A stretch of 64,000 bases of DNA from Lonepinella koalarum (GCA_030525745.1 JAUNED010000006.1:29340-93339); one strand, 5' to 3'. Numbered from the stretch's first letter, positions 28,144-38,641 are shown. A program made the numbers and translations. Notes: a model not told the origin generated them from the sequence alone.

Positions 28144-29802
28144 TTAACTAACCCTACCGTTTTCAATATGGATTACTTTATCGCAAATTGCCATAGTTGA
28201 AGCTCGATGGCTGACCAGAATAATCAATTTTTCGGCTTTCACCTTCAGTAAAGATTGTAAAATCATTGCTTCGTTGAGGCTGTCTAAATTACTGGTTGGT
28301 TCATCAAGTAAAATAATAGGAGCATTGTGTAAAAAGGCTCGAGCAATACCTATTCGTTGTTTTTCACCATCAGAAAGGTTATTCCCCATTTCTGTAATTT
28401 TCGTCTCATATCCTTCCGGCAAACTCATAATAAATTCGTGAATGCTGGCTTTTTGGGCAGCCTCAACGACTTGCTCTTTAGTCGCCTGACGATTCGCCAT
28501 ACGAATATTTTCATAAATACTTTCATTGAAAATATAGGTTTGCTGGGTGATATAAGCTATTTTTTCACGTAAATTCGCTGTATTAATGGCCGAAAGTGCG
28601 GTTTGATTTAAACGGATTTCTCCCGATTGAGGATCAAAGAAACGCATAATCAGTTTCAATAAGGTCGATTTTCCACTACCACTTTTGCCTTGAATACCAA
28701 GGATCTGTCCTTTCTGCATACTGAAAGTAATTTGACTTAGGATCTTTTCTTGAGCATACGAAAAATCCAATGAATGCACTTCAATTTGTTGAATATCTTG
28801 TAGATTTTTTCCATTAGTCACTTCTTTTAATTCAGGCTCTTCTGCCAACAAGCCTAACACACGTTCACCACTAGCTAAGGTTTGCAGCATGTTATTAGAT
28901 AAGTTACTCAAGGCAATGACCGGGCCATAACTGGACATTAATAAAATCACAGCCACTAAAAAACCGGCAAAATTGATTTGTTCTATGGAATATAACCATA
29001 ACCCCACAGCTAATATCAGAATATTAAAAAAAGACACCGCACTTTCAGTGTAAGCACGTACTTTACCTTCTTGTGCTTTAATTAAATAAAAGGCCTCATC
29101 AATAGCATGGCTTCGGCGATTAATTTCATCTAGTCTTACTTGTTCATTGCCAAAGAGTTGTACTTCTTTCATACCACGAAGACTATCAAGGAAATAATCA
29201 TTCATTTCTCCCACTAATTCACGGTAGCGGCGCCCTTCTTCTCTTGCCATTTGAGTTGTTATAATCGGTAAAATCACTCCAACCGTGAAATAAGCGGCTA
29301 AGGCAACCAAAACAAACCATAGCGAAATATGTCCGAACACAAAAAGCAGAATGCCGGAAGTTAAAAAAGCAATCACAATGGGCGCAATAGTGTGAGCATA
29401 GAATACTTCAAGCAATTCAATATCATTGGTGACTAGCGAAAGTAATTGGCCGGCTTGTTTATCTTGCAATTTAACAAAGGCCTGTTTGCGTAGTGCAAAA
29501 AAGACTTTATCACGCAATAAGGCCAATAAACGGAAAGCAATGTAATGTCCCGAATATTGTTCTAGATAACGCAATAAACCACGTAGTACTGCCAAAACTA
29601 AAAGTGCGGTCAAAATCGAGGAAATATCGAAAGGCGTATCAAAACCAAGCAAGTTTGATAATCCTAATGCACCAAGCACCATGATAAAAATGGCCGCCAA
29701 AAAACCGAGTGTTCCCATAATCACAGTAAAACTCATGACATGAGCTAAAGGACGCACTAATTTAAGTAAATGCCACATAATGACAAATCCATTTTTACGC
29801 AT
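28144..29802 (-). CDS. cydC: Thiol ABC exporter subunit CydC
   Basis: CydC is one half of the CydDC heterodimer that exports cysteine/glutathione to the periplasm and is needed for cytochrome bd assembly. The 552-residue protein has six N-terminal transmembrane helices, then an ATPase domain with Walker A GKSGSGKSTLLK, signature NLSDGEKQRIGIARA (degenerate LSDGE, as usual for CydC) and Walker B IILLDEPTSNLD. The start MRKNGFVIM at 29802 has Shine-Dalgarno GAGGGG and overlaps the cydD end by 8 bp; the frame open to 29865 is cydD in another frame. Confidence 0.92.
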   Translation of the reverse strand: MRKNGFVIMWHLLKLVRPLAHVMSFTVIMGTLGFLAAIFIMVLGALGLSNLLGFDTPFDISSILTALLVLAVLRGLLRYLEQYSGHYIAFRLLALLRDKVFFALRKQAFVKLQDKQAGQLLSLVTNDIELLEVFYAHTIAPIVIAFLTSGILLFVFGHISLWFVLVALAAYFTVGVILPIITTQMAREEGRRYRELVGEMNDYFLDSLRGMKEVQLFGNEQVRLDEINRRSHAIDEAFYLIKAQEGKVRAYTESAVSFFNILILAVGLWLYSIEQINFAGFLVAVILLMSSYGPVIALSNLSNNMLQTLASGERVLGLLAEEPELKEVTNGKNLQDIQQIEVHSLDFSYAQEKILSQITFSMQKGQILGIQGKSGSGKSTLLKLIMRFFDPQSGEIRLNQTALSAINTANLREKIAYITQQTYIFNESIYENIRMANRQATKEQVVEAAQKASIHEFIMSLPEGYETKITEMGNNLSDGEKQRIGIARAFLHNAPIILLDEPTSNLDSLNEAMILQSLLKVKAEKLIILVSHRASTMAICDKVIHIENGRVS

Positions 29803-31543
29803 GTTGCCCCTCCTCTGATTGGCGGATATTCTCCAATTCCCGTTGTTGATTGAACATTTCCGCATATTGAGCCTGTTTTGCCATTAAGCTTAAGTGATCA
29901 CCTTGTTCCACTAATTCACCTTTATTTAATACATAAATGCAATCTGCATTCACTGCATTAGCAAGTCGATGAGAAATCATCACGATGGTTTTAGTGGATT
30001 TCAAGCGTTGAATAAATTGCAGGATAATTTCTTCACTTTCCACATCAATATTACTGGTTGCTTCGTCAAAAATATAAAAATCAGCATCGTGCAATAACGC
30101 CCTCGCTAATGCCAAGCGCTGAATTTGTCCACCGGATAAATTTGTACCTCGGCTCAATAATGGCATATCCAAACCACCGTTTTCACGCACAAAATTTGCC
30201 AAATTAACCTGTTCAAGAGCCGTGTAAATTTGCTCATCAGTAGCAGCCTTGTTTGCCATTAACATATTCTCACGCAAAGTGCCTTTGAATACATAGCTAC
30301 TATGACTCACCAAAGCAATATGGCGATAAAGAGAATGACGGTCAATTTGATTGACCTCTACGCCATTAAAATAAATACCTCCCTGCTGTGCCTTAAAAAA
30401 ACCCATTAATAAAGAGACTAATGTCGATTTACCACAACCGCTTTTACCTACAAATACACTTAATTTTTTCGGCTGAATAGTTAAATTCAACTGCCGAATT
30501 GCTGTTTTTTCATTAGGATAGGTAAAAGTCAGATCCTTGATTTGCACCCTAACATCATTTTCAGCGTTAAAATTGACCGCACTCTGATTCATTTCCACTG
30601 GCGTATCGAGCAAAGTAAAAATCTTATCGGAAGCCGCTTTGCCGTTCATTGCTACATGAAAAAAAGATCCCAATAAACGTAAAGGAATAAAAAACTCGGA
30701 AGACAACAAAATAAATAAGATCACACCAAAAATTGTCAAATTACCGGCTTGAAATTGCAATAACGCCGTTAAAATACCGATTGCCGCACCGCCATAAGCC
30801 AATAAATCCATTAATGACACGGAATTGAGCTGCATAGTCAGCACTTTCATGGTAATTTTACGGAAATGTTCCGCTTCGGCATCCATTACTTTCGCCTTGT
30901 ACTCATCATCTTGATAAACTTTAAGCGTGATCAATCCCTGCAAATTATCTAAAAAGCTACTACCCAGCCCAACATAAATTCCCCAATATTTTGCCAATAA
31001 TTTTTTTGCAAGTTTATTCACTGCAATAATCGACATTGGAATTAAAGGCACACAAACCAGTAAAACCAATGCTGTAGAAGGGCTGAAAAAGACTAAAAAT
31101 AAAAATAAGGTCAGGGGAGCTAACAGACTATAGAACAACTGAGGTAAATAACGCCCGAAATAAATTTCCAATTGTTCCACACCTTCAGAGGCCATTTGAA
31201 TAATCGACGAAGTGGCTTGTTGATTAACTTGGTTTAAGGGCATGGAAGACAATTTTTGATAAATCAATGTACGCAGATGATGTTTAACTTTTGTGCTGGC
31301 ATGATAAGAAGATTGGGCTGATTTTTTACTGGAAAAAGCCCGTAACCAAAGGGAAAAAAATAATAAAATGAACAGTAATAATAAATAATCGAATGTTTTC
31401 TCAAAGGCATTTTGTAAAATAAAGGCAAAAATGACCGCACTTAATATCCCACCCAATAATGTCAGCCAGTTCCACAGCACAGTGATTTTTATCCATTTTT
31501 TGCTGTCCGGCACGCTGTTAATCAGGCGTTTATCAATCATCAT
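29795..31543 (-). CDS. cydD: Thiol ABC exporter subunit CydD
   Basis: This 582-residue partner of CydC has an N-terminal six-helix membrane domain and a C-terminal ATPase with Walker A GKSGCGKSTLVSLL, signature NLSGGQIQRLALARA and Walker B FYIFDEATSNID. The length fits E. coli CydD (588). It is followed by cydC with overlapping reading frames and preceded 5 bp upstream by ybaN. ATG 31543 and ATG 31540 are both possible starts after GAGGAA. Confidence 0.92.
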   Translation of the reverse strand: MMIDKRLINSVPDSKKWIKITVLWNWLTLLGGILSAVIFAFILQNAFEKTFDYLLLLFILLFFSLWLRAFSSKKSAQSSYHASTKVKHHLRTLIYQKLSSMPLNQVNQQATSSIIQMASEGVEQLEIYFGRYLPQLFYSLLAPLTLFLFLVFFSPSTALVLLVCVPLIPMSIIAVNKLAKKLLAKYWGIYVGLGSSFLDNLQGLITLKVYQDDEYKAKVMDAEAEHFRKITMKVLTMQLNSVSLMDLLAYGGAAIGILTALLQFQAGNLTIFGVILFILLSSEFFIPLRLLGSFFHVAMNGKAASDKIFTLLDTPVEMNQSAVNFNAENDVRVQIKDLTFTYPNEKTAIRQLNLTIQPKKLSVFVGKSGCGKSTLVSLLMGFFKAQQGGIYFNGVEVNQIDRHSLYRHIALVSHSSYVFKGTLRENMLMANKAATDEQIYTALEQVNLANFVRENGGLDMPLLSRGTNLSGGQIQRLALARALLHDADFYIFDEATSNIDVESEEIILQFIQRLKSTKTIVMISHRLANAVNADCIYVLNKGELVEQGDHLSLMAKQAQYAEMFNQQRELENIRQSEEGQHA

Positions 31544-31548
31544 AACTA

Positions 31549-31911
31549 TTATTCCTCAATTGTTTTAATCCAAAAGAAAAAGAACCAATATTCCACTAAT
31601 AACAAAACCACAATCGTTGTCTTACCGTAAATATTCGGGGTGAAATAGAATGAAATTGCCATCATTAATGTGGAAATAAATAAGATATAAGCTTTGGATT
31701 TTTTAGTTAAAGCCCGTTGTTCATCAAAGCTTTTCAGATATTTCTGATAAATCTGCGTGCTCAGAAACCAGCGATGTAAACGTTCGGAACTTTTGCCAAA
31801 AAAGAACAGTGTAAGCAATAAAAAAGGCGTTGTAGGCAATATAGGTAAGAAAGCCCCTAAAATCCCTAAGCCCAGAAAGAAAAAACCTAAAAAAATATAT
31901 AAATATCGCAT
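31549..31911 (-). CDS. ybaN: YbaN-family (DUF454) inner-membrane protein
   Basis: This small protein of 120 residues has three to four hydrophobic segments and the family signature GAFLPILPTTPFLLL (about residue 20), followed by FFFGKSSERLHRWFL. Function unknown. It is the first gene of a ybaN-cydD-cydC unit, which suggests but does not show a link to respiration. I start at MRYLYIF (Shine-Dalgarno GTGGGG) rather than at the longer frame to 31941. Confidence 0.85.
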   Translation of the reverse strand: MRYLYIFLGFFFLGLGILGAFLPILPTTPFLLLTLFFFGKSSERLHRWFLSTQIYQKYLKSFDEQRALTKKSKAYILFISTLMMAISFYFTPNIYGKTTIVVLLLVEYWFFFFWIKTIEE

Positions 31912-32030
31912 AATTCGCCCCACAATAAAAATAATTCTCAATTATATCTAATTTATTTAGATTTTGAAGCCTTGATTTTGTAAAATACGCCTAAATATGT
32001 AGATCATCTTTTTTAATAGGACACTTTTGT

Positions 32031-34070
32031 ATGCAAAATCCATTACTTGAAAATACTACACTGCCTCAATTTAGCAAAATTAAACCTGAACATATTCAGC
32101 CTGCCATTCAGCAATTAATTCAAGATTGCCGGGATACTACAGAACAACTGCTAAAGCAACCGCACTTTACATGGCAAAATTTCTGTTCCCCCTTATCAGA
32201 AGTCAATGATCGCCTCAGTAAGGCTTGGTCTCCGATAGGCCATTTAAATGCTGTTAAAAATAGCCCTGAATTACGTGAAGCTTACCAAGCTTGTTTGCCT
32301 CTCTTATCTGAATACGGTACTTGGGTCGGGCAACATCAAGGACTATACAATGCCTATGTCAGCCTAAAAAACAGTAAAGAATTTGCTACTTATAGCCAAG
32401 CTCAGAAAAAAGCCATTGAAAACAGTTTGCGTGACTTTGAATTATCGGGTATTTCCTTACCTGCAACACAACAAAAACGCTATGGTGAAATTGTATCTCG
32501 ATTATCGGAATTAAATTCGCAATTCAGTAATAATGTGCTAGATGCTACTATGGGCTGGGAAAAAATTATTACCGATGAAAACCAATTGAAAGGTTTACCG
32601 GAAAGTGCATTACAAGCGGCGAAACAATCTGCCGAAAGTAAAGGTCTTGAAGGCTTCCGCTTTACTCTTGAGTTTCCAAGCTATATTCCAGTTTTAACCT
32701 ATTGTGAAAATCGTGAATTGCGTGAAGAAATGTACCGAGCTTATGTGACCAGAGCGTCAGAACAAGGCCCGAATGCAGGCAAATGGGATAATACAGCGAT
32801 TATGGAAGAAATTCTAAGCCTACGCTTGGAACTGGCTAAATTACTGGGATTTGAGCGTTATACAGATCTTTCTTTAGCCACAAAAATGGCAGAACATCCT
32901 CAACAAGTCTTAGATTTTCTCGACAATTTAGCTGCACGTTCCAAAGCACAAGGGGAAAAAGAATTAGCCGAATTATTGGCATTCTGCCAAACTCAAGAAA
33001 ATGTGACCGCACTTGAGCCTTGGGACATCGGTTTTTACAGCGAAAAACAAAAACAGGCCCTCTATTCTATCAATGATGAGGAACTTCGCCCTTATTTTCC
33101 GGAAGAACGCGTACTTTCCGGCTTATTTGAATTGGTTAAACGCATTTTTAATATTCGTGCCGTTGAGCGTTTTGATGTAGATACTTATCACAAAGATGTG
33201 CGTTTCTTCGATTTAATAGACGAAACTAATGAAGTGCGAGGTAGTTTTTATTTAGATTTATATGCTCGCGAACATAAACGTGGTGGCGCTTGGATGGATG
33301 ACTGCGTTGGACGTAAACGCAAAGCTGACGGCACTATACAAAAACCTGTTGCCTATTTAACCTGTAATTTTAATGCTCCAGTGGGCGGAAAACCGGCTTT
33401 ATTTACCCACGATGAAGTCACAACATTATTCCACGAATTCGGTCATGGTATTCATCACATGTTGACTCAAATTGACATTGGCGATGTATCCGGTATTAAC
33501 GGCGTACCTTGGGACGCTGTCGAACTCCCTAGCCAATTCTTAGAAAATTGGTGCTGGGAAGAAGACGCACTTGCCTTTATTTCAGGACATTTTGAAAGTG
33601 GCGAACCTTTACCGAAAGAAAAATTAACACAATTACTGAAAGCGAAAAATTTCCAAGCTGCCATGTTTGTCCTTCGACAATTAGAGTTTGGTTTATTCGA
33701 TTTCCGTCTGCATCATCATTATGAAGCCGGTAAAAACAACCAAATTTTAGATACCTTACAGGCTGTGAAAAAAGATGTAGCTGTGATCAAAGCTGTAGAA
33801 TGGGCAAGAACACCTCATAGCTTTAGCCATATTTTTGCCGGCGGCTATGCAGCAGGTTATTATAGCTATTTATGGGCAGAAGTACTTTCTGCCGATGCAT
33901 TTTCCCGCTTTGAGGAAGAAGGCATTTTCAATTTGACAACAGGCCAATCTTTCTTAAATGAGATTTTAACTCGAGGCGGATCTGAAGAACCTATGGTATT
34001 GTTTGAGCGATTCCGTGGACGAAAACCTACCTTAGATGCCTTACTACGCCATAAAGGTATTCGTGGCTAA
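32031..34070 (+). CDS. prlC: Oligopeptidase A (M3 zinc metallopeptidase)
   Basis: PrlC is a cytoplasmic thimet-type oligopeptidase that degrades short peptides, including cleaved signal peptides. At 679 residues it is one shorter than E. coli PrlC. The zinc motif is LFHEFGHGIHHML (HEFGH, about residue 469), with the third ligand Glu about 25 residues on in the WDAVELPSQFLENW segment. No signal peptide is present. It contains USS copies at 32159 and 33006, and one more lies just after the stop. Confidence 0.95.
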   Translation: MQNPLLENTTLPQFSKIKPEHIQPAIQQLIQDCRDTTEQLLKQPHFTWQNFCSPLSEVNDRLSKAWSPIGHLNAVKNSPELREAYQACLPLLSEYGTWVGQHQGLYNAYVSLKNSKEFATYSQAQKKAIENSLRDFELSGISLPATQQKRYGEIVSRLSELNSQFSNNVLDATMGWEKIITDENQLKGLPESALQAAKQSAESKGLEGFRFTLEFPSYIPVLTYCENRELREEMYRAYVTRASEQGPNAGKWDNTAIMEEILSLRLELAKLLGFERYTDLSLATKMAEHPQQVLDFLDNLAARSKAQGEKELAELLAFCQTQENVTALEPWDIGFYSEKQKQALYSINDEELRPYFPEERVLSGLFELVKRIFNIRAVERFDVDTYHKDVRFFDLIDETNEVRGSFYLDLYAREHKRGGAWMDDCVGRKRKADGTIQKPVAYLTCNFNAPVGGKPALFTHDEVTTLFHEFGHGIHHMLTQIDIGDVSGINGVPWDAVELPSQFLENWCWEEDALAFISGHFESGEPLPKEKLTQLLKAKNFQAAMFVLRQLEFGLFDFRLHHHYEAGKNNQILDTLQAVKKDVAVIKAVEWARTPHSFSHIFAGGYAAGYYSYLWAEVLSADAFSRFEEEGIFNLTTGQSFLNEILTRGGSEEPMVLFERFRGRKPTLDALLRHKGIRG

Positions 34071-34127
34071 AAGCAAAATAAGCAAAAAATCCACCGCACT
34101 TTGCAGAAAATTAATCTAAGTCAAGTC

Positions 34128-34166
34128 CCTTGTAATGAATACTTTGTATCATTACAAGGCTTTTTA
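34128..34166 (+). terminator. Terminator after prlC
   Basis: CCTTGTAATGA (34128-34138) and TCATTACAAGG (34149-34159) form a perfect 11-bp stem followed by CTTTTT. The hairpin covers the first codons of the over-long frame of the next gene and so argues against that start. Confidence 0.9.
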
Positions 34167-34185
34167 TTTTATCTCTTTTATTTTT

Positions 34186-35487
34186 ATGAACATTCACAGC
34201 GAACAATTAGAACAAGCAATTCTCAGTGCAGTAAATCATGAAGTCGTGCCTGCTTTAGGTTGTACCGAACCTATTTCTCTGGCGCTAGCCTCTGCCATTG
34301 CCCGCCAACACTTAGGGCATTTTCCTGAAAGAATTGAAGCCAAAGTCTCACCGAATTTAATGAAAAACGGTATGGGCGTTACTGTGCCGGGAACAGCTAC
34401 CGTAGGTTTGCCTATGGCGGCCGCCATTGGTGCCATTGGTGGTGATGCTTCAGCCGGTTTGGAAGTACTCAAAAATATTACGCCGGAACAAGTTTCTCAA
34501 GCAAAAGCCATGTTGAACAACCATCAGGTGAGCATCTCTATTTTTGAAACCGAGCATATTCTATATTCGGAAGCGACGCTATTTTATCAGCAAGATATAG
34601 TTCGTGTTCGTATTGCAGAACATCATACCAATGTTATTTACATTGAAAAAAACGGGCAAACACTTTTCAGTAAGCCCTGTGCCGTAAACAATGAGAATAT
34701 CACCGATATTTTCACCACACTTTCCGCTAAACAGATTTTTGAATTTTCTATGAACATCGATTTAGATAAAATCCGTTTTATCGATCAAGCGGCACAACTG
34801 AATTCCGCATTATCTCAAGAAGGCTTACGCACGGATTACGGTTTACACATTGGCCGTACATTGCAAAAACAAATCAGTTTAGGTTTAATCAGTGATGATT
34901 TACTCAACCGTATTGTGATTGAAACCACATCAGCTTCCGATGCTAGAATGGGGGGAGCGAGTATGCCGGCAATGAGTAATTCGGGGTCGGGAAATCAGGG
35001 AATTACCGCAACAATGCCTGTCGTTGTGGTCGCCCGTCACTTAAATGTGAATGAAGAAAAACGGATTCGTGCCCTATTTCTATCTCATCTCATGGCAATT
35101 TATATTCACAGTAAATTACCTAAGTTGTCCGCACTTTGTGCAGTGACGACAGCGGCAATGGGGAGCTGTGCTGGCGTGGCTTGGTTGCTGACCGGTAAAT
35201 TTGACAGTATCAGCATGGCAATCAGCAGTATGATCGGCGATATTAGTGGTATTATTTGTGATGGTGCGTCAAACAGTTGTGCGATGAAAGTTTCGACCAG
35301 TGTGACTTCCAGCTATAAATCTATTTTAATGGCAATGGACAATACTCAAGTTACAGGTAGCGACGGGATTGTAGAATATGACATTGATCGATCTATCAAT
35401 AATCTTTGCAGCATTGCCTCTCGCAGTATGCAATATACGGATCGACAAGTAATTGAAATTATGGTAAATAAACCGAAACTAAACTAA
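34186..35487 (+). CDS. UPF0597 / CyuA-like L-cysteine desulfidase or serine dehydratase-like protein
   Basis: The 433-residue protein of the UPF0597 family (E. coli YhaM, renamed CyuA, an Fe-S L-cysteine desulfidase) is related to the alpha domain of Fe-S L-serine dehydratases. The diagnostic N-terminal stretch VPALGCTEPISLALASA contains a probable cluster cysteine. Further cysteines lie in ALCAVTTAAMGSCAGVAW and ISGIICDGASNSCAMK, giving the conserved Fe-S set. The start at MNIHSEQL is chosen because the 17 upstream codons are a terminator hairpin. Shine-Dalgarno sequence is poor. Whether it acts on cysteine or serine is not readable. Confidence 0.82.
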   Translation: MNIHSEQLEQAILSAVNHEVVPALGCTEPISLALASAIARQHLGHFPERIEAKVSPNLMKNGMGVTVPGTATVGLPMAAAIGAIGGDASAGLEVLKNITPEQVSQAKAMLNNHQVSISIFETEHILYSEATLFYQQDIVRVRIAEHHTNVIYIEKNGQTLFSKPCAVNNENITDIFTTLSAKQIFEFSMNIDLDKIRFIDQAAQLNSALSQEGLRTDYGLHIGRTLQKQISLGLISDDLLNRIVIETTSASDARMGGASMPAMSNSGSGNQGITATMPVVVVARHLNVNEEKRIRALFLSHLMAIYIHSKLPKLSALCAVTTAAMGSCAGVAWLLTGKFDSISMAISSMIGDISGIICDGASNSCAMKVSTSVTSSYKSILMAMDNTQVTGSDGIVEYDIDRSINNLCSIASRSMQYTDRQVIEIMVNKPKLN

Positions 35488-35495
35488 TCAAAAAA

Positions 35496-35535
35496 AACCG
35501 CACTATTTGAGAAATTCAAAAGTGCGGTTAATTTT
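35496..35535. terminator. Bidirectional USS-pair terminator between cyuA-like gene and lpdA
   Basis: AACCGCACT (35496-35504, one base short of a full USS) pairs with AGTGCGGTT (35521-35529), with TTGA/TCAA extending the stem and A- and T-runs outside. The two genes are convergent. Confidence 0.8.
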
Positions 35536-35552
35536 TTCACTATTTTAACGAA

Positions 35553-36977
35553 TTATTTTTTCTTCGCTTTTGGATTTGGTAAGTCAGTAATTGAACCTTC
35601 AAATACTTCCGCAGCTAAGCCTACAGATTCATGTAGTGTTGGGTGAGCATGGATTGTTAATGCGATATCTTCCGCATCACATCCCATTTCAATTGCTAAA
35701 CCTATTTCACCTAATAATTCACCGGCGTTGGTTCCCACAATTGCACCGCCTAAAATGCGATGAGTATCTTTATCAAAGATTAATTTTGTCATACCTTCTG
35801 CACAGTCGGAAGCAATAGCTCGACCTGAAGCAGCCCAAGGGAATGTCGCCACTTCATAATTGAGGTTTTCGGCTTTACATTCTTTCTCGGTTTTGCCCAC
35901 CCAAGCCACTTCCGGCTCAGTATAAGCGATAGATGGAATCACTTTTGGATCGAAATAATGTTTCTTACCTGCAATCACTTCTGCCGCAACATGTCCTTCG
36001 TGAACACCTTTGTGAGCCAACATTGGCTGACCAACGATATCGCCGATAGCAAAAATATGTGGGACATTGGTACGCATTTGTTTGTCGGTACGAATGAAAC
36101 CACGCTCATCCACTTCAACACCGGCTAAATGAGCATCAATTAATTTACCGTTAGGAGTACGGCCGATAGCGACTAATACTGCATCATAAACACGGGTTTC
36201 ATTTGCGCCTTTGCCTTCCATAGAAACATGAATACCATCCGCTTTTGCCTCAACAGCAGTCACTTTGGTTTCTAATAATAAATTGAATTTTTTCTCAATT
36301 TGTTTGGTATAAATTTTAACGATATCTTTGTCCGCAGCAGGAATCACTTGGTCGAACATTTCAACCACATCAATCTCAGAACCTAAAGCACTATATACTG
36401 TACCCATTTCCAAACCGATGATACCACCGCCCATAACCAATAATTTTTTAGGAATTTCACGTAACGCCAGTGCATCAGTAGAATCCCAAACACGCGGATC
36501 TTCATGAGGGATAAATGGTAACTGAATCGGGCGAGAACCTGCAGCAATAATCGCGTTATCGAATTTAATTGTAGTTGGATTGCCCTCACGATCCTTCGCT
36601 ACTAAAGTGTGGCTGTCGGTAAATTTCGCCAAACCTTCTACTACAGTCACTTTACGCATTTTCGCCATACCGGCTAAACCACCTGTCAAGCGACCAATTA
36701 CGCCGTCTTTACCTGCACGAATTTTATCCAAATCAATTGTCGGCTCACCGAAAACAACACCGTGATGTTCAACGTGTTTGGCATCCTCAATCACTTTAGC
36801 TACATGCAATAAGGCTTTAGACGGGATACAACCCACATTTAAACAAACCCCACCCAAAGTAGAATAACGTTCAACCAATACAGTTTCTAACCCTAAGTCC
36901 GCACAACGGAATGCAGCGGAATAGCCAGCCGGACCTGCACCTAATACCACAACTTGTGTTTTAATTTCTTTGCTCAT
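35553..36977 (-). CDS. lpdA: Dihydrolipoyl dehydrogenase (E3)
   Basis: E3 reoxidises the lipoyl groups of pyruvate dehydrogenase (and other 2-oxo acid complexes), passing electrons through FAD to NAD+. At 474 residues it has the same length as E. coli Lpd. It has GAGPAGYSAAFRCADLG, the redox disulfide GGVCLNVGCIPSK, the NAD motif VMGGGIIGLEMGTVY and the C-terminal active-site HAHPTLHES. It is the third gene of aceE-aceF-lpdA; a USS-based hairpin (about 36991-37021) sits between aceF and lpdA. Confidence 0.96.
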   Translation of the reverse strand: MSKEIKTQVVVLGAGPAGYSAAFRCADLGLETVLVERYSTLGGVCLNVGCIPSKALLHVAKVIEDAKHVEHHGVVFGEPTIDLDKIRAGKDGVIGRLTGGLAGMAKMRKVTVVEGLAKFTDSHTLVAKDREGNPTTIKFDNAIIAAGSRPIQLPFIPHEDPRVWDSTDALALREIPKKLLVMGGGIIGLEMGTVYSALGSEIDVVEMFDQVIPAADKDIVKIYTKQIEKKFNLLLETKVTAVEAKADGIHVSMEGKGANETRVYDAVLVAIGRTPNGKLIDAHLAGVEVDERGFIRTDKQMRTNVPHIFAIGDIVGQPMLAHKGVHEGHVAAEVIAGKKHYFDPKVIPSIAYTEPEVAWVGKTEKECKAENLNYEVATFPWAASGRAIASDCAEGMTKLIFDKDTHRILGGAIVGTNAGELLGEIGLAIEMGCDAEDIALTIHAHPTLHESVGLAAEVFEGSITDLPNPKAKKK

Positions 36978-36990
36978 TTTATTTCTCCAT

Positions 36991-37022
36991 CAAAAATGTG
37001 CGGATTTTTCACCGCACTTTTG
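36991..37022 (-). repeat. USS-type inverted repeat in the aceF-lpdA gap
   Basis: AAAATGTGCGG and CCGCACTTTT flank a short A/T loop. Being inside the operon it may stabilise or attenuate the message; on the minus strand a T-run follows the stem. Confidence 0.45.
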
Positions 37023-37042
37023 GGTATTTTGGCTACAACTGA

Positions 37043-38641
37043 TTACATTACCAAGCGACGAATATCGGATAATACACCATTGATGTAAGATAAGAATCTT
37101 GCACCGTCTGCACCATCAATCACACGGTGATCGAAAGATAAAGACAATGGTAACATTAAGCGAGGCTCAAATTCTTTACCATTCCATACCGGAGCCATGT
37201 CTGAACGGGATACACCTAAAATAGCAACTTCAGGTGCATTCACAATTGGAGTGAAATGCGTTGTACCGATACCGCCAAGGCTTGAAATAGTAAAACAACC
37301 ACCTTGCATATCTGAAGCAGTTAATTTACCTTCACGCGCTTTCTTAGAAACTTCCATTAATTCACGGGAAAGTTCAATAATACCTTTCTTATTCACATCT
37401 TTGAAAACAGGCACAACTAAACCGTTAGGTGTATCTACTGCCACACCGATATTAATGTATTTTTTCAAAGTTAGTTTTTGACCATCTTCAGAAATAGAAC
37501 TGTTGAAACGAGGGAAAGCTTCTAAGGCTTTCGCAACTGCTTTCATAATAAAGACAACAGGCGTAATTTTCACATCTAATTTACGTTTTTCCGCTTCTTT
37601 ATTTTGTTCTTTACGGAAATTCTCTAACTCGGTAATATCCGTACGGTCGAAGTGAGTCACATGAGGAATCATCACCCAGTTACGGTGTAAATTTGCACCT
37701 GAAATCTTATTGATACGGCTTAATTCAACTTCTTCAATTTCGCCGAATTTGCTGAAATCTACTTTCGGCCATGGTAATAAACCAAGACCTGCACCATTTG
37801 CCACACCACTTGATGTCGCACCACTCTCCAATGCTTTCAGTGCATTTTTCACATAGGTTTGTACATCTTCTTTTAAAATGCGACCTTTGCGACCAGTGCC
37901 TTTCACTTTGTCTAAATTCACCCCGAATTCACGAGCTAAACGACGAACTACCGGTGTTGCGTGTGAGAAGGTATCACTTGCCTCTACGCTATCTTGGTTT
38001 ACCGGTGCTAAAGATTGTGCTGACATTTGAGCTGCTGGAGCTGATGTCGCCGCAGTAGGCTGTGCCACAGCTGTTTGAGCTGCCGGTTGTGCTACAGGGG
38101 CAGCACCAGCCACTTCGAAACGCATAATCAATGAACCGGTGGAGACTTTATCACCGTTTTTCACTAGAATCTCTTTGACTACGCCGGCAAACGGAGCTGG
38201 TACTTCCATTGATGCTTTATCGCCTTCAACAGTAATCAAAGATTGCTCTTCAGACACGGTATCACCAACTTTCACCATAATTTCGGTCACATTGACTTCA
38301 TCGCCTCCAATATCCGGCACATTTACATCTTTGACCGCACTTTCAGTTGCAACCGTTGCACTTGCAGCTACGGTTGCCGGTGTTTCAGCTTGAGGCGCAA
38401 CTTCTGCACCTGCTGATTCCAAGACAAACATTGGTGTGCCTGTAGAAACTTTATCACCGACTTTCACAAGCACTTCTTTTACTATGCCGGCTTCCGGTGC
38501 CGGAACTTCCATTGAAGCTTTATCACCTTCAACGCTAATAACAGATTGATCAACAGCAATAGTATCACCAACTTTCACCATCACTTCAGTTACAGTTACT
38601 TCATCGCTACCGATATCAGGGATTTGAATTTGTTTTGACAT
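37043..38641 (-). CDS. aceF: Pyruvate dehydrogenase E2, dihydrolipoyl acetyltransferase
   Basis: E2 forms the core of the pyruvate dehydrogenase complex and transfers acetyl groups to CoA. The 532 residues hold two lipoyl domains (each with [12 protein letters not shown], lysine at about residues 41 and 145), Ala/Pro-rich linkers, and the E3-binding domain ([14 protein letters not shown]). The catalytic domain ends with [16 protein letters not shown] (catalytic His/Asp). E. coli has three lipoyl domains. The start [11 protein letters not shown] at 38641 has Shine-Dalgarno AAAGGAA. A USS dyad lies between aceE and aceF (38660-38698). Confidence 0.95.
   Translation of the reverse strand: MSKQIQIPDIGSDEVTVTEVMVKVGDTIAVDQSVISVEGDKASMEVPAPEAGIVKEVLVKVGDKVSTGTPMFVLESAGAEVAPQAETPATVAASATVATESAVKDVNVPDIGGDEVNVTEIMVKVGDTVSEEQSLITVEGDKASMEVPAPFAGVVKEILVKNGDKVSTGSLIMRFEVAGAAPVAQPAAQTAVAQPTAATSAPAAQMSAQSLAPVNQDSVEASDTFSHATPVVRRLAREFGVNLDKVKGTGRKGRILKEDVQTYVKNALKALESGATSSGVANGAGLGLLPWPKVDFSKFGEIEEVELSRINKISGANLHRNWVMIPHVTHFDRTDITELENFRKEQNKEAEKRKLDVKITPVVFIMKAVAKALEAFPRFNSSISEDGQKLTLKKYINIGVAVDTPNGLVVPVFKDVNKKGIIELSRELMEVSKKAREGKLTASDMQGGCFTISSLGGIGTTHFTPIVNAPEVAILGVSRSDMAPVWNGKEFEPRLMLPLSLSFDHRVIDGADGARFLSYINGVLSDIRRLVM

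Noticed and set aside
34135..34185. Upstream codons of the CyuA-like gene
   Set aside because: They are the prlC terminator hairpin and T-run.
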